A DNA stretch of 64,000 nucleotides, taken from NCBI RefSeq assembly GCF_013426895.1, contig NZ_AP023176.1:2232001-2296000 (forward strand). Direction: 5' to 3'. Origin of the DNA: Paraburkholderia largidicola. GTDB taxonomy: Bacteria; Pseudomonadota; Gammaproteobacteria; Burkholderiales; Burkholderiaceae. Shown piece after piece: positions 40,968-53,036 of the stretch (its first letter is position 1; each line of letters opens with the position of its first letter). A program made the translations under genes and the position numbers. The notes beneath the pieces were generated by a model. It was given only the letters and a program-made list of their open reading frames with translations, searched no databases and had not been told where the DNA came from.

Positions 40968-43181
40968 ATGCCTACCACCAATTCTTCGCGTCCGCGCGTG
41001 CGGCCGCTGCATTCTGCTGTCCGTCATCTGTTCGCCTGCGCGGCCCTGCCGCTGACGATGGGCATCGCCATCACGGCTCACGCGCAGTCGTCCGATACGC
41101 CTTCGAACGGCGCCGCCGGCGCCACGCTCCCCACCGTCAAGGTGCAAGGCCAGGCGGAAGCCCTGCCCGGCGATTTCGCGCCAACCTATTCGGGCGGCCA
41201 GATTGCGCGCGGCGGCCAGTTCGGCGTGCTCGGCAACCAGAAACTCAGCGACGTGCCGTTCAGCATGACGAGCTACACGTCGAAGGCGATTCAGGATTCG
41301 CAGGCGCAGAGCATCGGCGATCTGCTGTCGCACGATCCCGCCGTGCGCCCGGCCTACGGCTTCGGCAACTTCTCCGAAGTGTTCGTGATCCGCGGCTTCC
41401 AGCTGAACGGCGACGACGTGTCGCTGAACGGCCTGTACGGCATCACGCCGCGCCAGCTCGTTTCCGTCGATGTCCTCGAACGCGTCGACGTGTTCAAGGG
41501 CGCCAATGCATTCCTGAACGGCGCATCGCCGACAGGCTCGGCGATCGGCGGCGGCATCAATCTCGAACTCAAGCGCGCTGACGACAAGCCGCTCACGCAA
41601 GTCACCGTCGACGGCACGGCGTCGGGCCAGATCGGCACGCACGTCGACGTCGGCCGCCGCTTCGGCAGCGAAGGCCAGTTCGGGATTCGTGTGAACGGGT
41701 CGATCGACGGCGGCCAGACCAGCATCGACGACGAATTCCGCCACAACCAGACCACAGCCGTGTCGCTCGACTGGCGCGGCGAGAAGCTGCGTCTGTACGG
41801 CGACTTCCTGTATCAGCGCAAGAACATCGACCAAGGCCGCTCGACCGTTTCCGTGACGGGCGACATCGTGCCCGAACCGCCGTCGGCGACGCACAACTTC
41901 GCGCAGCCGTGGACGCAGAGCACGCTGGAAGACACCGTCGGCATCCTGCGCGCCGAGTATGACTTCCTGCCGGGCTGGACGGCCTACGCGAGCGGCGGCG
42001 TGCATCGCTCGCACGAAGACGGCACCTATTCGTCGCCGACCTTCAACGCGCTCACGGGCACGACGGCCACGCGTGGCGACATCCTGCGCACGACCAACGC
42101 GGAATCGGCGGAAGTCGGCGTGCGCGGCCGCTTCGCGACGGGTCCGGTCACGCATATGGTGTCGCTGGGCGCGGCGATCACGAGCCTCGTCGACCGCGAA
42201 GCGTTCGCCTTCAGCAGCGCCTTCCCGACCAGCCTGTATGGCGGCGGCATCGTGCCCGAGCCGGCGGCGAACAGCTTCGTCGCGGGCAGCTTCGACGAGC
42301 CGAGCCTCGCGGACCAGATCCTGACGAAGAGCATCGCCGTGTCGGATACGCTCGGCTTCTTCAACGACCGCGTGCTGTTCACGATCGGCGCGCGTCACCA
42401 GCAGCTGCATCAGAACAACTACACGGTCGGCACGGACCAGATTTCGAGCACGTTCGACCAGTCGATCAACACACCGATCTTCGGTCTCGTCGTCAAGCCG
42501 ACCAGCGGGATCTCGCTGTTCGCGAATCGCGCGGAGTCGCTCGCAGCGGGCCAGACGGCGCCGTTCGGCGCGAGCAACGTCGGCCAGACGTTGTCGCCGC
42601 GCCGCTCGAAGCAATATGAAGTCGGCGCGAAGTACGACACGAATCATTTCGGCGGCGAACTGTCGCTGTTCCAGATCGAACAACCGACGGCCTACACGGA
42701 TAGCACGACCAACGTGTTCGGCACGAACGGCACGCAACGTCATCGCGGGATCGAATTGTCGGTGTATGGCGAGCCGGTGAAGGGCGTGCGCCTGCTGGCG
42801 GGCGCGACGCTGCTCAACGCGAAGCAGCTCGACACGAACCTGGGCGCGACGGATGGTTATCGTCCGATCGGCGTGCCGGCGTATCTGTTCAACATCGGCG
42901 GCGAATACGATCTGCCGTGGGTCCCGGGCCTGACGTTCACGGCCGCGTGGGTCCACACGGGCAATCAGTATCTGGATGCGGCAAACAAGCTGTCGATTCC
43001 GGCGTGGGACACCTTCGATCTCGGCGCGCGCTACACGACGACCGTCTTCAAGCACACGACGACGTTCCGCGCGACCGTCGAGAACATCACCAACAAGTCG
43101 TACTGGTCATCGACGACGGGCGCTTACCTGACTCAGGGCAAGCCGCGTACGTTGCTGATGTCGCTGACCACGGACTTCTGA
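40968..43181 (+). CDS. TonB-dependent siderophore receptor
   Basis: The 737-residue outer-membrane receptor has a signal peptide ending AITAHAQ, a plug domain (about 55-175, with FSMTSYTSKAIQDSQAQSIGDLLSHDPAV and VFVIRGFQLNGDDVSLNGLYG read in separate blocks) and a 22-strand barrel ending in Phe (LLMSLTTDF). It imports a ferric siderophore using TonB energy. The ATG at 40968 follows AGGGA; a TTG three codons upstream is less likely. It converges with the PepSY gene and their ends overlap by 49 nt. Iron regulation is likely through the upstream Fur-like box. Confidence 0.93.
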   Translation: MPTTNSSRPRVRPLHSAVRHLFACAALPLTMGIAITAHAQSSDTPSNGAAGATLPTVKVQGQAEALPGDFAPTYSGGQIARGGQFGVLGNQKLSDVPFSMTSYTSKAIQDSQAQSIGDLLSHDPAVRPAYGFGNFSEVFVIRGFQLNGDDVSLNGLYGITPRQLVSVDVLERVDVFKGANAFLNGASPTGSAIGGGINLELKRADDKPLTQVTVDGTASGQIGTHVDVGRRFGSEGQFGIRVNGSIDGGQTSIDDEFRHNQTTAVSLDWRGEKLRLYGDFLYQRKNIDQGRSTVSVTGDIVPEPPSATHNFAQPWTQSTLEDTVGILRAEYDFLPGWTAYASGGVHRSHEDGTYSSPTFNALTGTTATRGDILRTTNAESAEVGVRGRFATGPVTHMVSLGAAITSLVDREAFAFSSAFPTSLYGGGIVPEPAANSFVAGSFDEPSLADQILTKSIAVSDTLGFFNDRVLFTIGARHQQLHQNNYTVGTDQISSTFDQSINTPIFGLVVKPTSGISLFANRAESLAAGQTAPFGASNVGQTLSPRRSKQYEVGAKYDTNHFGGELSLFQIEQPTAYTDSTTNVFGTNGTQRHRGIELSVYGEPVKGVRLLAGATLLNAKQLDTNLGATDGYRPIGVPAYLFNIGGEYDLPWVPGLTFTAAWVHTGNQYLDAANKLSIPAWDTFDLGARYTTTVFKHTTTFRATVENITNKSYWSSTTGAYLTQGKPRTLLMSLTTDF

Positions 43182-44767
43182 CGCGAGCGGTCGAACCAGA
43201 CGCTGTCGGTGCGCCCCATCGATACGCGTCTGGCCGTCGCGCGCCACATCCACGCGTAGCATGCGGCGCCGAGCGCCGCGACGATATCGACGGCCAGCGA
43301 GCCGTCGCTGCCGCCCGCCCACCAGTTCGTCGATGGAAACAGCCAGCCGGCGACGCTCGTCAACGGCAGCGCAGCCGTGGCAATCACCGCGCACAGCAGC
43401 AGTTCGACGGCCGCGCGCGGCGCGCCGCGCACGAACGCCCACGCAATGCACACGAGAAACACCGTGTAGTAGATCGACGCGTGCCACTGGTGCATATCCG
43501 CGACATGGCCGCTCAGCCACTTCGCTGCGACGAGGCTCAACGCAATGCCGTTGATGCAACCGAGCGCCACACCCACCGTCAACGACGCGAGAAAGCTCGC
43601 CGAGCGCCGCTGCGCGATGCTCTGGTTCTCCGCGCGCTGCGTCTTGCGCCGGCTTTCGATCCACAGCAGATTGCCCGAGTAAAACAGGAACGCACCGGCG
43701 AGTCCGAGCAGAAAGTAGCCCCATTGAATCGGCGCGCCGCCGTAGCTGCCGAAATGCAGCGCGTAAATCGCACTCGTGGCAGCAGCCCAGTTGTCGCCAT
43801 TGCCGTCGCCGGGCAGGAACTTGTGGTTCACGAATTCGCCGCTGACGGGGTCCATTAGCGCGAAGCCGCCGCTGCGTGCGAGGTAATCCGGGGCTTCGCC
43901 TCGCACGAAAACTGTTGCGCCAGGCTGTCCCGCGCGCCGCCATGTCAGTTCTTCCGGCTCGAAGCCTGGCGCCTGCGCGCGCACCCTGTCGAGCAAAGCC
44001 GTGGGCGCGAGCAGTTTCGTCGCGTCCTGTTCTGGCTTCACAGGTGCCTTGCCGAAGAACGGATTCTGGGCGACGAGCATCGGTTGCAGCTTGCCGTCGT
44101 AGATCAGCTTGTCCTGCGCGCTGTAGATGTAGTCGTGCAGCCCGAAGCCCACCACCGACAGCGCCATCACCAGATGAAACGGCAAGCTCAGAATGCCGAC
44201 CACGTTGTGCGCATCGAGCCACATCCGCTTCAGGTTCTTGCCGATACGCAGCACGAACAGGTCTTTGATCAGCGTCGGCAACAGCACGATCACGCCCGAC
44301 ACCAGCGCCAGGCCGTACAGCAGTGACACCACGCCCATCACACCCATGCCGACATCGAAGCCGCCCGGCACGCCCGCCGTCATGTGCAGCACGTTGACGA
44401 ACTGCGCGACATCGGACGGATGCGTCGTGTCGACATGCAACTGGCCGTTCGCATCGAGCGTGGCCGTCGCGCGCTGCGTGCGGCCGTGCGTGGGCCATGT
44501 GAGCCACGCGTGATCGCGATCGTGAAAACGCAGCGACAGATACTTGCGTGCGTCGGGCTGCGTCGCGAGCACCTGCTCGATCAGCTTCGGCGAGTCTTCG
44601 ACGCGAATCAGCTGATGCACGCTGTCGCGCGGCGTGGTCCAGTCGATCAGCTGATCCTTGAACATCGTGATCGCGCCCGCGTAGAAGCAGATGAACAGCG
44701 CGAGCCCGCAGATCACGCCGGTCCACGTATGCACGGTCTTGTAGACGCGTAGGAGATCGGTGCGCAT
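43133..44767 (-). CDS. PepSY-domain iron-uptake-associated membrane protein
   Basis: The 544-residue PepSY_TM protein starts with a helix (VYKTVHTWTGVICGLALFICFYAGAITMF, about residues 8-36), has a large periplasmic region and returns to the membrane several times, with HNVVGILSLPFHLVMALSVVGFG in the middle and a final four-helix part. Such proteins (FsrB/FpvG-like) act in ferric-siderophore reduction at the inner membrane. Its stop lies inside the 3' end of the TonB receptor gene on the other strand (49-nt overlap). It is the last gene of a three-gene, Fur-linked operon. The start at 44767 gives normal topology; the longer frame overlaps the DUF3649 gene. Confidence 0.88.
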   Translation of the reverse strand: MRTDLLRVYKTVHTWTGVICGLALFICFYAGAITMFKDQLIDWTTPRDSVHQLIRVEDSPKLIEQVLATQPDARKYLSLRFHDRDHAWLTWPTHGRTQRATATLDANGQLHVDTTHPSDVAQFVNVLHMTAGVPGGFDVGMGVMGVVSLLYGLALVSGVIVLLPTLIKDLFVLRIGKNLKRMWLDAHNVVGILSLPFHLVMALSVVGFGLHDYIYSAQDKLIYDGKLQPMLVAQNPFFGKAPVKPEQDATKLLAPTALLDRVRAQAPGFEPEELTWRRAGQPGATVFVRGEAPDYLARSGGFALMDPVSGEFVNHKFLPGDGNGDNWAAATSAIYALHFGSYGGAPIQWGYFLLGLAGAFLFYSGNLLWIESRRKTQRAENQSIAQRRSASFLASLTVGVALGCINGIALSLVAAKWLSGHVADMHQWHASIYYTVFLVCIAWAFVRGAPRAAVELLLCAVIATAALPLTSVAGWLFPSTNWWAGGSDGSLAVDIVAALGAACYAWMWRATARRVSMGRTDSVWFDRSRQKSVVSDISNVRGLP

Positions 44768-44772
44768 GAGCT

Positions 44773-45075
44773 TTACTTGCAGATTTCGAAGAGCGCCAGC
44801 GTCGCGAGACTCGCTGCGCCGAGCCAGAGCCACGCGCGCAAACCGCTGCGAAACAGATACGCGACGGAAAACACGCCCGTCCAGACGAGCGGCACGAACA
44901 GCATCGCCGTTTCGGCTTTCGCGGCATCGATACCAGCGCTCGGCGCGAGCCGCACGAGCAGCCCGCTCGACGCCAGCGCGACGATGAATCCGCAGATCAC
45001 GCCCGCCGTCGTCTTGCCGATCCAGTGTCCTTCGACTTTCGGTTTCTTCGTTACGTCGCGGATGGTGTCGCTCAT
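44773..45075 (-). CDS. DUF3649 small membrane protein (iron-uptake cluster)
   Basis: A 100-residue protein with two or three membrane helices (TAGVICGFIVALASSGLLVRL, AMLFVPLVWTGVFSVAYLF, WLWLGAASLATLALFEI). DUF3649 proteins accompany PepSY and DUF3325 genes near TonB receptors and probably assist inner-membrane siderophore handling; the biochemical role is unknown. It starts inside the DUF3325 stop (4-nt overlap) and ends 5 nt before the PepSY start. Confidence 0.8.
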   Translation of the reverse strand: MSDTIRDVTKKPKVEGHWIGKTTAGVICGFIVALASSGLLVRLAPSAGIDAAKAETAMLFVPLVWTGVFSVAYLFRSGLRAWLWLGAASLATLALFEICK

Positions 45076-45344
45076 CGCGCCGTTCCCGACGCGCGTCTGC
45101 GCAGGGCCGCCACGAACGGAAACGCGACGAAGCTGGCCATCAAGGTGGTGATGACGAGGGAAAGCGTCGTTGCCAGATGACCGGCGGCGATGCCGGGAAT
45201 CAGGGCAGCGACAAAGGCGACGAGCGCCGCGCCTTGGGACAAGCGCGGCCACAACGGCGCGGCGCGCCATTGCTGACCCGGCGATCCGAGATAGAAGAGA
45301 AGCGCGCTGACAAACGCGAGCGCAACCGGCAAGAACTCGCGCAT
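45072..45344 (-). CDS. DUF3325 small membrane protein (iron-uptake cluster)
   Basis: A 90-residue protein with three hydrophobic helices (LPVALAFVSALLFYLGSPGQ, LSQGAALVAFVAALIPGIAAG, TTLSLVITTLMASFVAFPFV). DUF3325 members occur with DUF3649 and PepSY proteins next to siderophore receptors. It is the first gene of the minus-strand operon and a near-perfect Fur box lies 30 nt upstream of its start. Molecular function is unknown. Confidence 0.78.
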   Translation of the reverse strand: MREFLPVALAFVSALLFYLGSPGQQWRAAPLWPRLSQGAALVAFVAALIPGIAAGHLATTLSLVITTLMASFVAFPFVAALRRRASGTAR

Positions 45345-45375
45345 GGGCGGAACGCTGGATGAATGACTGACTTAA

Positions 45376-45390
45376 TGAGAATCATTATCA
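45376..45390 (-). promoter_or_regulatory. Fur box of the DUF3325-DUF3649-PepSY operon
   Basis: TGAGAATCATTATCA matches the 7-1-7 Fur site TGATAAT-N-ATTATCA at 13 of 14 defined positions. It lies 32 nt upstream of the DUF3325 start, where it would block transcription in iron-replete cells. Confidence 0.88.
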
Positions 45391-45428
45391 TACATCAACG
45401 AAGCAGCGGTTGCTCCGGAAGGGATCGC

Positions 45429-46424
45429 TCAGAGCAAGCTCTCGCGCTTGCGGAACTCACGCGGCGACGCGCCGTAGCAGTCGCGAAAGCGCCGGCTGAA
45501 ATGCGCCGCGTCGTTGAAGCCATTGCGATATGCAATCTGTTCGATCGACAGACCGGCCAGCAACGGATTGCGCAACTCATCGCGACACCGCGCAAGCCTT
45601 TGCTGCAGTACGTACTTGCCATACTGCAGACCGAGCGCTTCGAAGAGCTTGTGCACGTAGCGCTTCGAGACACCCAAAGCCAACGCGCACGCTTCGACAT
45701 CCAGTTCCGGGTCGCACAGATTCGCTTCGATAAACCGCGTCAGCTGCACCCAGCGCAGCGGTTGCGCGACGGTGGGCGCCGCCTCGCGGCCCGTGCGCTG
45801 CGCGATTTCCTCCGCTTCCCGATAGGCCGCGCCGAGCAGCGCAACAAGCGCCTCTTCAGCGGCGGCGAGTGTGACGGGACTCATGCTCTCGAAAGAAGGC
45901 AGCACCTCGTCGACGAAACAATGCAGGCTCTTCACGATGCCCGATCCGGCATCCGCGCGCTGCGGGCGGAACTGCGCATGCCGCGAAACCGCCTGACCAA
46001 GAAAACGCGCAATTGGCAAACGGATCATCAACAGATGCGCGGGTTCGTCGATACGCGCAACCGACGGCACACGTGCCCGCCGAAACGTGATATCGCCCTT
46101 TGCGAACGGCAGCGTGCAGCCTTGCTGCGTGACGGTGCCGCGCCCCGCCAGCGCGACCAGCACGACGACGTCATCGCCCGTGAGCCAGCGCAGATGGTCG
46201 TTGTCGTGCCGCACTTCCTGGCGGCCCATGTGCGCCGTTGCCAGCACGCCGCCGCCCGTCAGCCGGCATGCGCGCAACTCGTCTTGCGCGACATGTCCGT
46301 CGAACAGCAGTTCGCCCGGCATCACGATGTAATCGAGCGAACGCTTCAACTCGTCGATACCGCTCGACGGCATCGGGAAAAGTGTCGGCGCGTAGGGCAG
46401 ACGGAACGCGGAACTGTCGGGCAT
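45429..46424 (-). CDS. AraC-family transcriptional regulator (AraC_binding_2 type)
   Basis: The 331-residue regulator has an N-terminal sensor domain of the AraC_binding_2 kind (DYIVMPGELLFDG, GDDVVVLVALAGRGTVTQQG, GDITFRRARVPS) and a C-terminal AraC DNA-binding domain (DVEACALALGVSKRYVHKLFEALG, then SIEQIAYRNGFNDAAHFSRRFRDCYG). Start at 46424 follows GGGAGGAT. It is encoded next to a class II aldolase, an MHS-type transporter and an aromatic FAD monooxygenase on the same strand and is the probable regulator of that catabolic set. It does not obviously belong to the adjacent iron cluster. Confidence 0.88.
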   Translation of the reverse strand: MPDSSAFRLPYAPTLFPMPSSGIDELKRSLDYIVMPGELLFDGHVAQDELRACRLTGGGVLATAHMGRQEVRHDNDHLRWLTGDDVVVLVALAGRGTVTQQGCTLPFAKGDITFRRARVPSVARIDEPAHLLMIRLPIARFLGQAVSRHAQFRPQRADAGSGIVKSLHCFVDEVLPSFESMSPVTLAAAEEALVALLGAAYREAEEIAQRTGREAAPTVAQPLRWVQLTRFIEANLCDPELDVEACALALGVSKRYVHKLFEALGLQYGKYVLQQRLARCRDELRNPLLAGLSIEQIAYRNGFNDAAHFSRRFRDCYGASPREFRKRESLL

Positions 46425-46511
46425 GGCGAAATCCTCCCGGCCTGGACGCCGCTGGACAATCATGAGGTCGCAACGGCCCATTCTCGCATGGGTTTCCGGC
46501 CCGCGCCGCGT

Positions 46512-47279
46512 TCAGAACAGCACGTCCGGCTCCCGTTTGATCACGCGTCGTGCGAACAGCGCGAAGCTCGACTTGACGATGCTCGGCAGCAGCAGAAAAT
46601 CGTGCGACTCTTTTGCGCGCGCCGCGTCGATGGGTTTCAGTTCACCCACCGACTGCGCAAGAATCTGGCTGCGCGCCGCGCGCTCGATCAGCACCGACAG
46701 ATACGCCGATTCTTCCAGCGAAGACGTCGCCGCGAGAAAGCCGTGGTTCGCCAGCAGAATCACACGCTTGTTGCCGAGCGCCGTCGAAATGATCTCGCCT
46801 TCGCTATCGCCGATCGGCAAGCCGGGCCATTCGCGCAGGAACGCGCAGTCGTCGTGAAAGGGCGTGGCGTCCATGTGCGCGACTTCGAGCGGACGTCCCG
46901 TCATGGACAAAGCATTCACGTACGGCGGATGCGTATGCACGATGCAGTTCACGTCGGGCCGCCGCCGGTAGACCCATAGATGAAAACGGATCGCAGGATT
47001 GGCCATGCCGCGGCCTTCGATCACGTTCATTTCGTCGTCGATGCGGATCACGTTGCTGCGCGTCGCTTCATCGAAGCCGTATGCCATTGCCGTAGTCAGA
47101 AACGTGCCGTCGGTTTCGCGCACGGTGATCTGTCCGGCGAGCGTTTCGGAATGACCCTCGTGCGCGAGCATCCGGCACGCAAGCGCGATTTTCTGGCGCG
47201 CGTCCCATGCGCCCTGTTCGAGCTTGCTGTCCATCTTCGCGGCGAGGCCGTCGTTCAGTTCCCGGTCGTGTTCATTCAT
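46512..47279 (-). CDS. Class II aldolase/adducin-family protein
   Basis: The 255-residue protein has the zinc-binding HTHPPYVNALS (two His) and ANHGFLA (third His), and the CRMLAHEGHSETLAGQITVR start of the class II aldolase/adducin fold. Members are fuculose/ribulose phosphate aldolases, epimerases and decarboxylating or lyase-type catabolic enzymes. The start at 47279 is set by GGAG 6 nt upstream. It lies 40 nt after the MHS transporter gene on the same strand and is likely co-transcribed with it. Substrate not deducible. Confidence 0.88.
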   Translation of the reverse strand: MNEHDRELNDGLAAKMDSKLEQGAWDARQKIALACRMLAHEGHSETLAGQITVRETDGTFLTTAMAYGFDEATRSNVIRIDDEMNVIEGRGMANPAIRFHLWVYRRRPDVNCIVHTHPPYVNALSMTGRPLEVAHMDATPFHDDCAFLREWPGLPIGDSEGEIISTALGNKRVILLANHGFLAATSSLEESAYLSVLIERAARSQILAQSVGELKPIDAARAKESHDFLLLPSIVKSSFALFARRVIKREPDVLF

Positions 47280-47319
47280 CGACTGCTCCATTAGGAAGGC
47301 GTATTTGCTTCACGGCGCG

Positions 47320-48663
47320 TCACGCAGAACGTGCGTCGCCAAGCGGGTTCGGGCGAAGTTCCGGCGCCTCAGTTAAGGGTTCCGCGTGCGTTGCATCGAG
47401 CGGACGTCGCGGCGCGAAGAACGTAAAGCACGCGGCGACCAGCGCGCTCGCGGTAATGTAGGTGGCCACGGCGTTCGGATTGCCGTGCCCTTGCGCGAGC
47501 AACGACGAACAGATCAACGGATTGATCCCGCCGCCGACAATCGCGCCGATCGCGCCAATCGACACACCCGAGAAGCGCACGCGCACGTCGAACATGTCGG
47601 CGAAGAAGCCGCCTTGCGGACCGTACATCATCGGATGCACGACGCCGAGCGCGAGCACGACGGCGACGCGGATCCACACAGGATCGCGCGTATTGAGCAT
47701 CGTAAAGAACGGCCACACGTAGAGCGCGCACGCGATCAAACCGGCGAGATAGATCGGCTTCCGCCCGATACGGTCCGACAGCGCCGCAAAGAACGGCACC
47801 ATAAAAACGCCGAGCGCCGCGCCGCTCATGATCGCGCCGAGAATCACGGATTTCGGCAGCTTGAGCTGCACCGTGACATACGCGACCGCGAACAGCACCA
47901 CGAACACCGACCACGTGATTTCACCCAGCCGCGCCATAAAGACGATCATCACAGCGCGCCCATGGTCGCGCATCAGGTCTCTGAGCGGAAAGCGGGACAC
48001 GCCGTGACGCGCCTGCAATTGCGCGAACTCGACGGTTTCCGGCAGACGCGCGCGACCGATCAACCCGATCACCACCAGCACCGCGCTGAACAGAAACGGC
48101 AGACGCCAGCCCCATGACAGAAACGCGGGCTCGGGCAATAGCGAGGTCAGCAGCAGCGCGCCTGTCGATAGCAGCACGCCGCCGTAGCTGCCGGAGTTGC
48201 TCCAGCTGCCGTACAGTCCCCGTCGATGCGCCGGCGCGCTCTCGACGCCGAGCACGATCGCCCCGCTCTGCTCGCCGCCGATGGCGAAGCCTTGGAGCAC
48301 GCGCAGCGTCGTCAGCAGGATCGGCGCCCAGATGCCGATGGACGCGTACGTCGGCAAGCAGCCGACCAGCGTCGACGCGATGCCCATCACGAGCAGCGTG
48401 ACCATCAACAGCGTCTTGCGGCCGATCCTGTCGCCGAAGTGTCCGCAGATCAGCGCCCCCGCGCCGCGCGCGAAATAACCGGCGGCGTACGTGCCGAGCG
48501 ATGCGATCGTGCCCGCGAGCGGATCGAGGTTCGGGAAAAACAGCCGGTTGAACACCAGCGCCGAGGCCGTGCCATAGAGAAGGAAGTCGTATTGCTCGAT
48601 GGCCGTGCCGAGAAACGCGGAGACAAACACATACGGCCAGCGGGCGCGGGCAGGCGTGGACAT
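47320..48663 (-). CDS. MFS transporter, metabolite:H+ symporter (MHS) family
   Basis: The 447-residue carrier begins WPYVFVSAFLGTAIEQYDF, then LVFNRLFFPNLDPLAGTIASLGTYAAGYF in pieces typical of MHS proteins such as ShiA, KgtP and ProP. The family loop GHFGDRIGRKTLL is present. The start at 48663 gives the normal N-terminus; the 34-codon extension upstream is not supported. It probably imports the substrate used by the downstream class II aldolase and/or the FAD monooxygenase encoded just upstream on the same strand. Confidence 0.87.
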   Translation of the reverse strand: MSTPARARWPYVFVSAFLGTAIEQYDFLLYGTASALVFNRLFFPNLDPLAGTIASLGTYAAGYFARGAGALICGHFGDRIGRKTLLMVTLLVMGIASTLVGCLPTYASIGIWAPILLTTLRVLQGFAIGGEQSGAIVLGVESAPAHRRGLYGSWSNSGSYGGVLLSTGALLLTSLLPEPAFLSWGWRLPFLFSAVLVVIGLIGRARLPETVEFAQLQARHGVSRFPLRDLMRDHGRAVMIVFMARLGEITWSVFVVLFAVAYVTVQLKLPKSVILGAIMSGAALGVFMVPFFAALSDRIGRKPIYLAGLIACALYVWPFFTMLNTRDPVWIRVAVVLALGVVHPMMYGPQGGFFADMFDVRVRFSGVSIGAIGAIVGGGINPLICSSLLAQGHGNPNAVATYITASALVAACFTFFAPRRPLDATHAEPLTEAPELRPNPLGDARSA

Positions 48664-48802
48664 GGGGACCTCGGGCGTGGGGTGTGATGCCTGCAGTATC
48701 GTTTTTGACGCGCCCGAGGATTTGTCCATGCGCGAACCGATGTCTTGTTTGCGGGTGCACTCCATGTGGCGCGACGCGGATGTTTTTGCGTCACGATCGG
48801 GC

Positions 48803-50392
48803 TTATCCGCGAAGAACGCGTCCCCAGTTTTTCACCGCATCGCCCGAGCAATGGCCGCTTCTCCATCCGATATGCCCATCCGGCCGCACGATCCACACCA
48901 TGCCGCCCGACGCGCGACATGCCGCCGCAAACTCGCCCTTTGTATCCGTCAACACCGTCGTCAGTTCGCCGCCCGACACGTCGCAGCCGGGCGCCGCAAC
49001 CAGCACAGCCGAGGCCGCATCCGGCAACAACCCGGCGAGCGCCCGGTAGCCATCGACAAACGCATCAACCTGCGCGCCAGCCGCATCGACATAACCAAGC
49101 AGCACATGCCGTCCATGCCCGATGAACTCATGCAGCCGTCGCGGGCGCCCCACGAAGCGCTGCGACAAACCACACGCATCAGGCAGCCGGTCGCCGGGTG
49201 CGGGCAACTCCGGGTCCGCATCCGCGCACATGTCGGCGACGATCGGACTGCCGCGATAGGTCACCAGCAACTGCGTCTCGCGCATCGCCGGATTGGCGGC
49301 CTGGCGGGCGAGCACGGCGTTGAGCGCCGCGCTCGTCGACTGCACGACATCCACGCCGACGGGATGACGTTCCGCCGAATAACTGTCGAGCAACTTGGAA
49401 TGCGCAAGACCTTTCGCCACGTACGCGAGCTTCCATGCGAGGTTGTGCGCGTCCTGCAAACCCGTATTCATCCCCTGACCGCCGACGGGCGGATGAATAT
49501 GTGCGGCATCGCCCGCAATGAACACGCGGCCGTGTCCATACCCGGACGCGATGCGATGGCTCACCCGATACACCGACGACCAGCGCATCGAAGACAACTG
49601 CGTGCCTTCGGGCAGCGAAGGCAACAGCAGCGCACGCATCGTGTCGAAATCGGGTGCGGCAACGCCCGCCAGTGAGGCTGAATGCTCGTCAGGCACGATC
49701 ATCGACAGCCGGTAGCGCCGCACCGATCCGCGAACGGGCACCGCCGCCACGCTGGTTTTCGCGCGCGCCGCATCGCTCCATTCAAAGCGGTACATCGGCC
49801 CGCGCGGATGATCCCAGTCGACGTCCACATCGGCTAGCGCAAAAGTCTGCGGAAATTGCGCGCCTTCATATGACAGCCCCAATGCCGAACGCACCTTGCT
49901 ATGCGAGCCGTCACATCCAACGAGCCATCGGCAACGCACCGTACGCGCCTCGCCCTTGGGCCCCGTCAGAAACGCTTCGACACCCTCGTCCGTTTCGACG
50001 AAGCTGTCGAGCTTGAAACCGTAGTGCACGCGCCCGCCATGTTCGGTGAACGCCGCTTCGAGCAGCCGCTCCGTCTCGTACTGCGCAAGCGAAAGCGACC
50101 CATAGGGCAAGCCCTGCTCCGGCACCTGCATGCTGCGCGTGGCCACCCTCGCCCCGTCGACCCACGTCTCGACGCCCGTGAGCCAGACACCCGCCTCGAT
50201 TGCGCGATCAACGATTCCCAGATCGTCGAAGATCTCCAGCGTGCGCGGCGTAATGCCGAGCGCCTTGCAGAAGAATCCTCTCGCCGGCATCGTGTCGATC
50301 ACGCTCACGGCGACGCCGTCGCGCTGCAATTCGGTGCCGAGCAGCAAGCCGACGGGACCCGCACCGACGACGAGCACATCCACGTCTTCCAT
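48803..50392 (-). CDS. FAD-dependent aromatic-ring hydroxylase (PheA/TfdB family)
   Basis: The 529-residue class A flavoprotein monooxygenase has the Rossmann GAGPVGLLLGTEL at residues about 10-22, the DG motif GCDGSHSKVRSALG near 165, and the FAD-ribityl motif GDAAHIHPPVGGQGMNTGLQD near 295. The C-terminal part (about 400-529) resembles the thioredoxin-like domain of phenol and dichlorophenol hydroxylases. It adds oxygen to an aromatic ring using NAD(P)H. The start at 50392 is set by GAGGAGCG. It is divergent from katG. Clustering with the MHS transporter, class II aldolase and AraC gene suggests an aromatic catabolic module. Confidence 0.88.
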   Translation of the reverse strand: MEDVDVLVVGAGPVGLLLGTELQRDGVAVSVIDTMPARGFFCKALGITPRTLEIFDDLGIVDRAIEAGVWLTGVETWVDGARVATRSMQVPEQGLPYGSLSLAQYETERLLEAAFTEHGGRVHYGFKLDSFVETDEGVEAFLTGPKGEARTVRCRWLVGCDGSHSKVRSALGLSYEGAQFPQTFALADVDVDWDHPRGPMYRFEWSDAARAKTSVAAVPVRGSVRRYRLSMIVPDEHSASLAGVAAPDFDTMRALLLPSLPEGTQLSSMRWSSVYRVSHRIASGYGHGRVFIAGDAAHIHPPVGGQGMNTGLQDAHNLAWKLAYVAKGLAHSKLLDSYSAERHPVGVDVVQSTSAALNAVLARQAANPAMRETQLLVTYRGSPIVADMCADADPELPAPGDRLPDACGLSQRFVGRPRRLHEFIGHGRHVLLGYVDAAGAQVDAFVDGYRALAGLLPDAASAVLVAAPGCDVSGGELTTVLTDTKGEFAAACRASGGMVWIVRPDGHIGWRSGHCSGDAVKNWGRVLRG

Positions 50393-53007
<2,615 letters not shown>

Positions 53008-53036
53008 GCGGTTGCTGCCGTTGCAGCTGTTGAATG

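Noticed and set aside
40935..43055. 706-codon antisense open frame across the TonB receptor gene
   Set aside because: It is a shadow of a GC-rich gene with biased third positions. The product is Arg/Ala/His-rich with no family pattern, while the opposite strand has a complete signal peptide, plug and barrel.
43107..44927. 606-codon alternative-frame open frame over the PepSY gene
   Set aside because: Arg/Ala-rich shadow in another frame of the same strand; the PepSY frame has membrane helices and conserved blocks.
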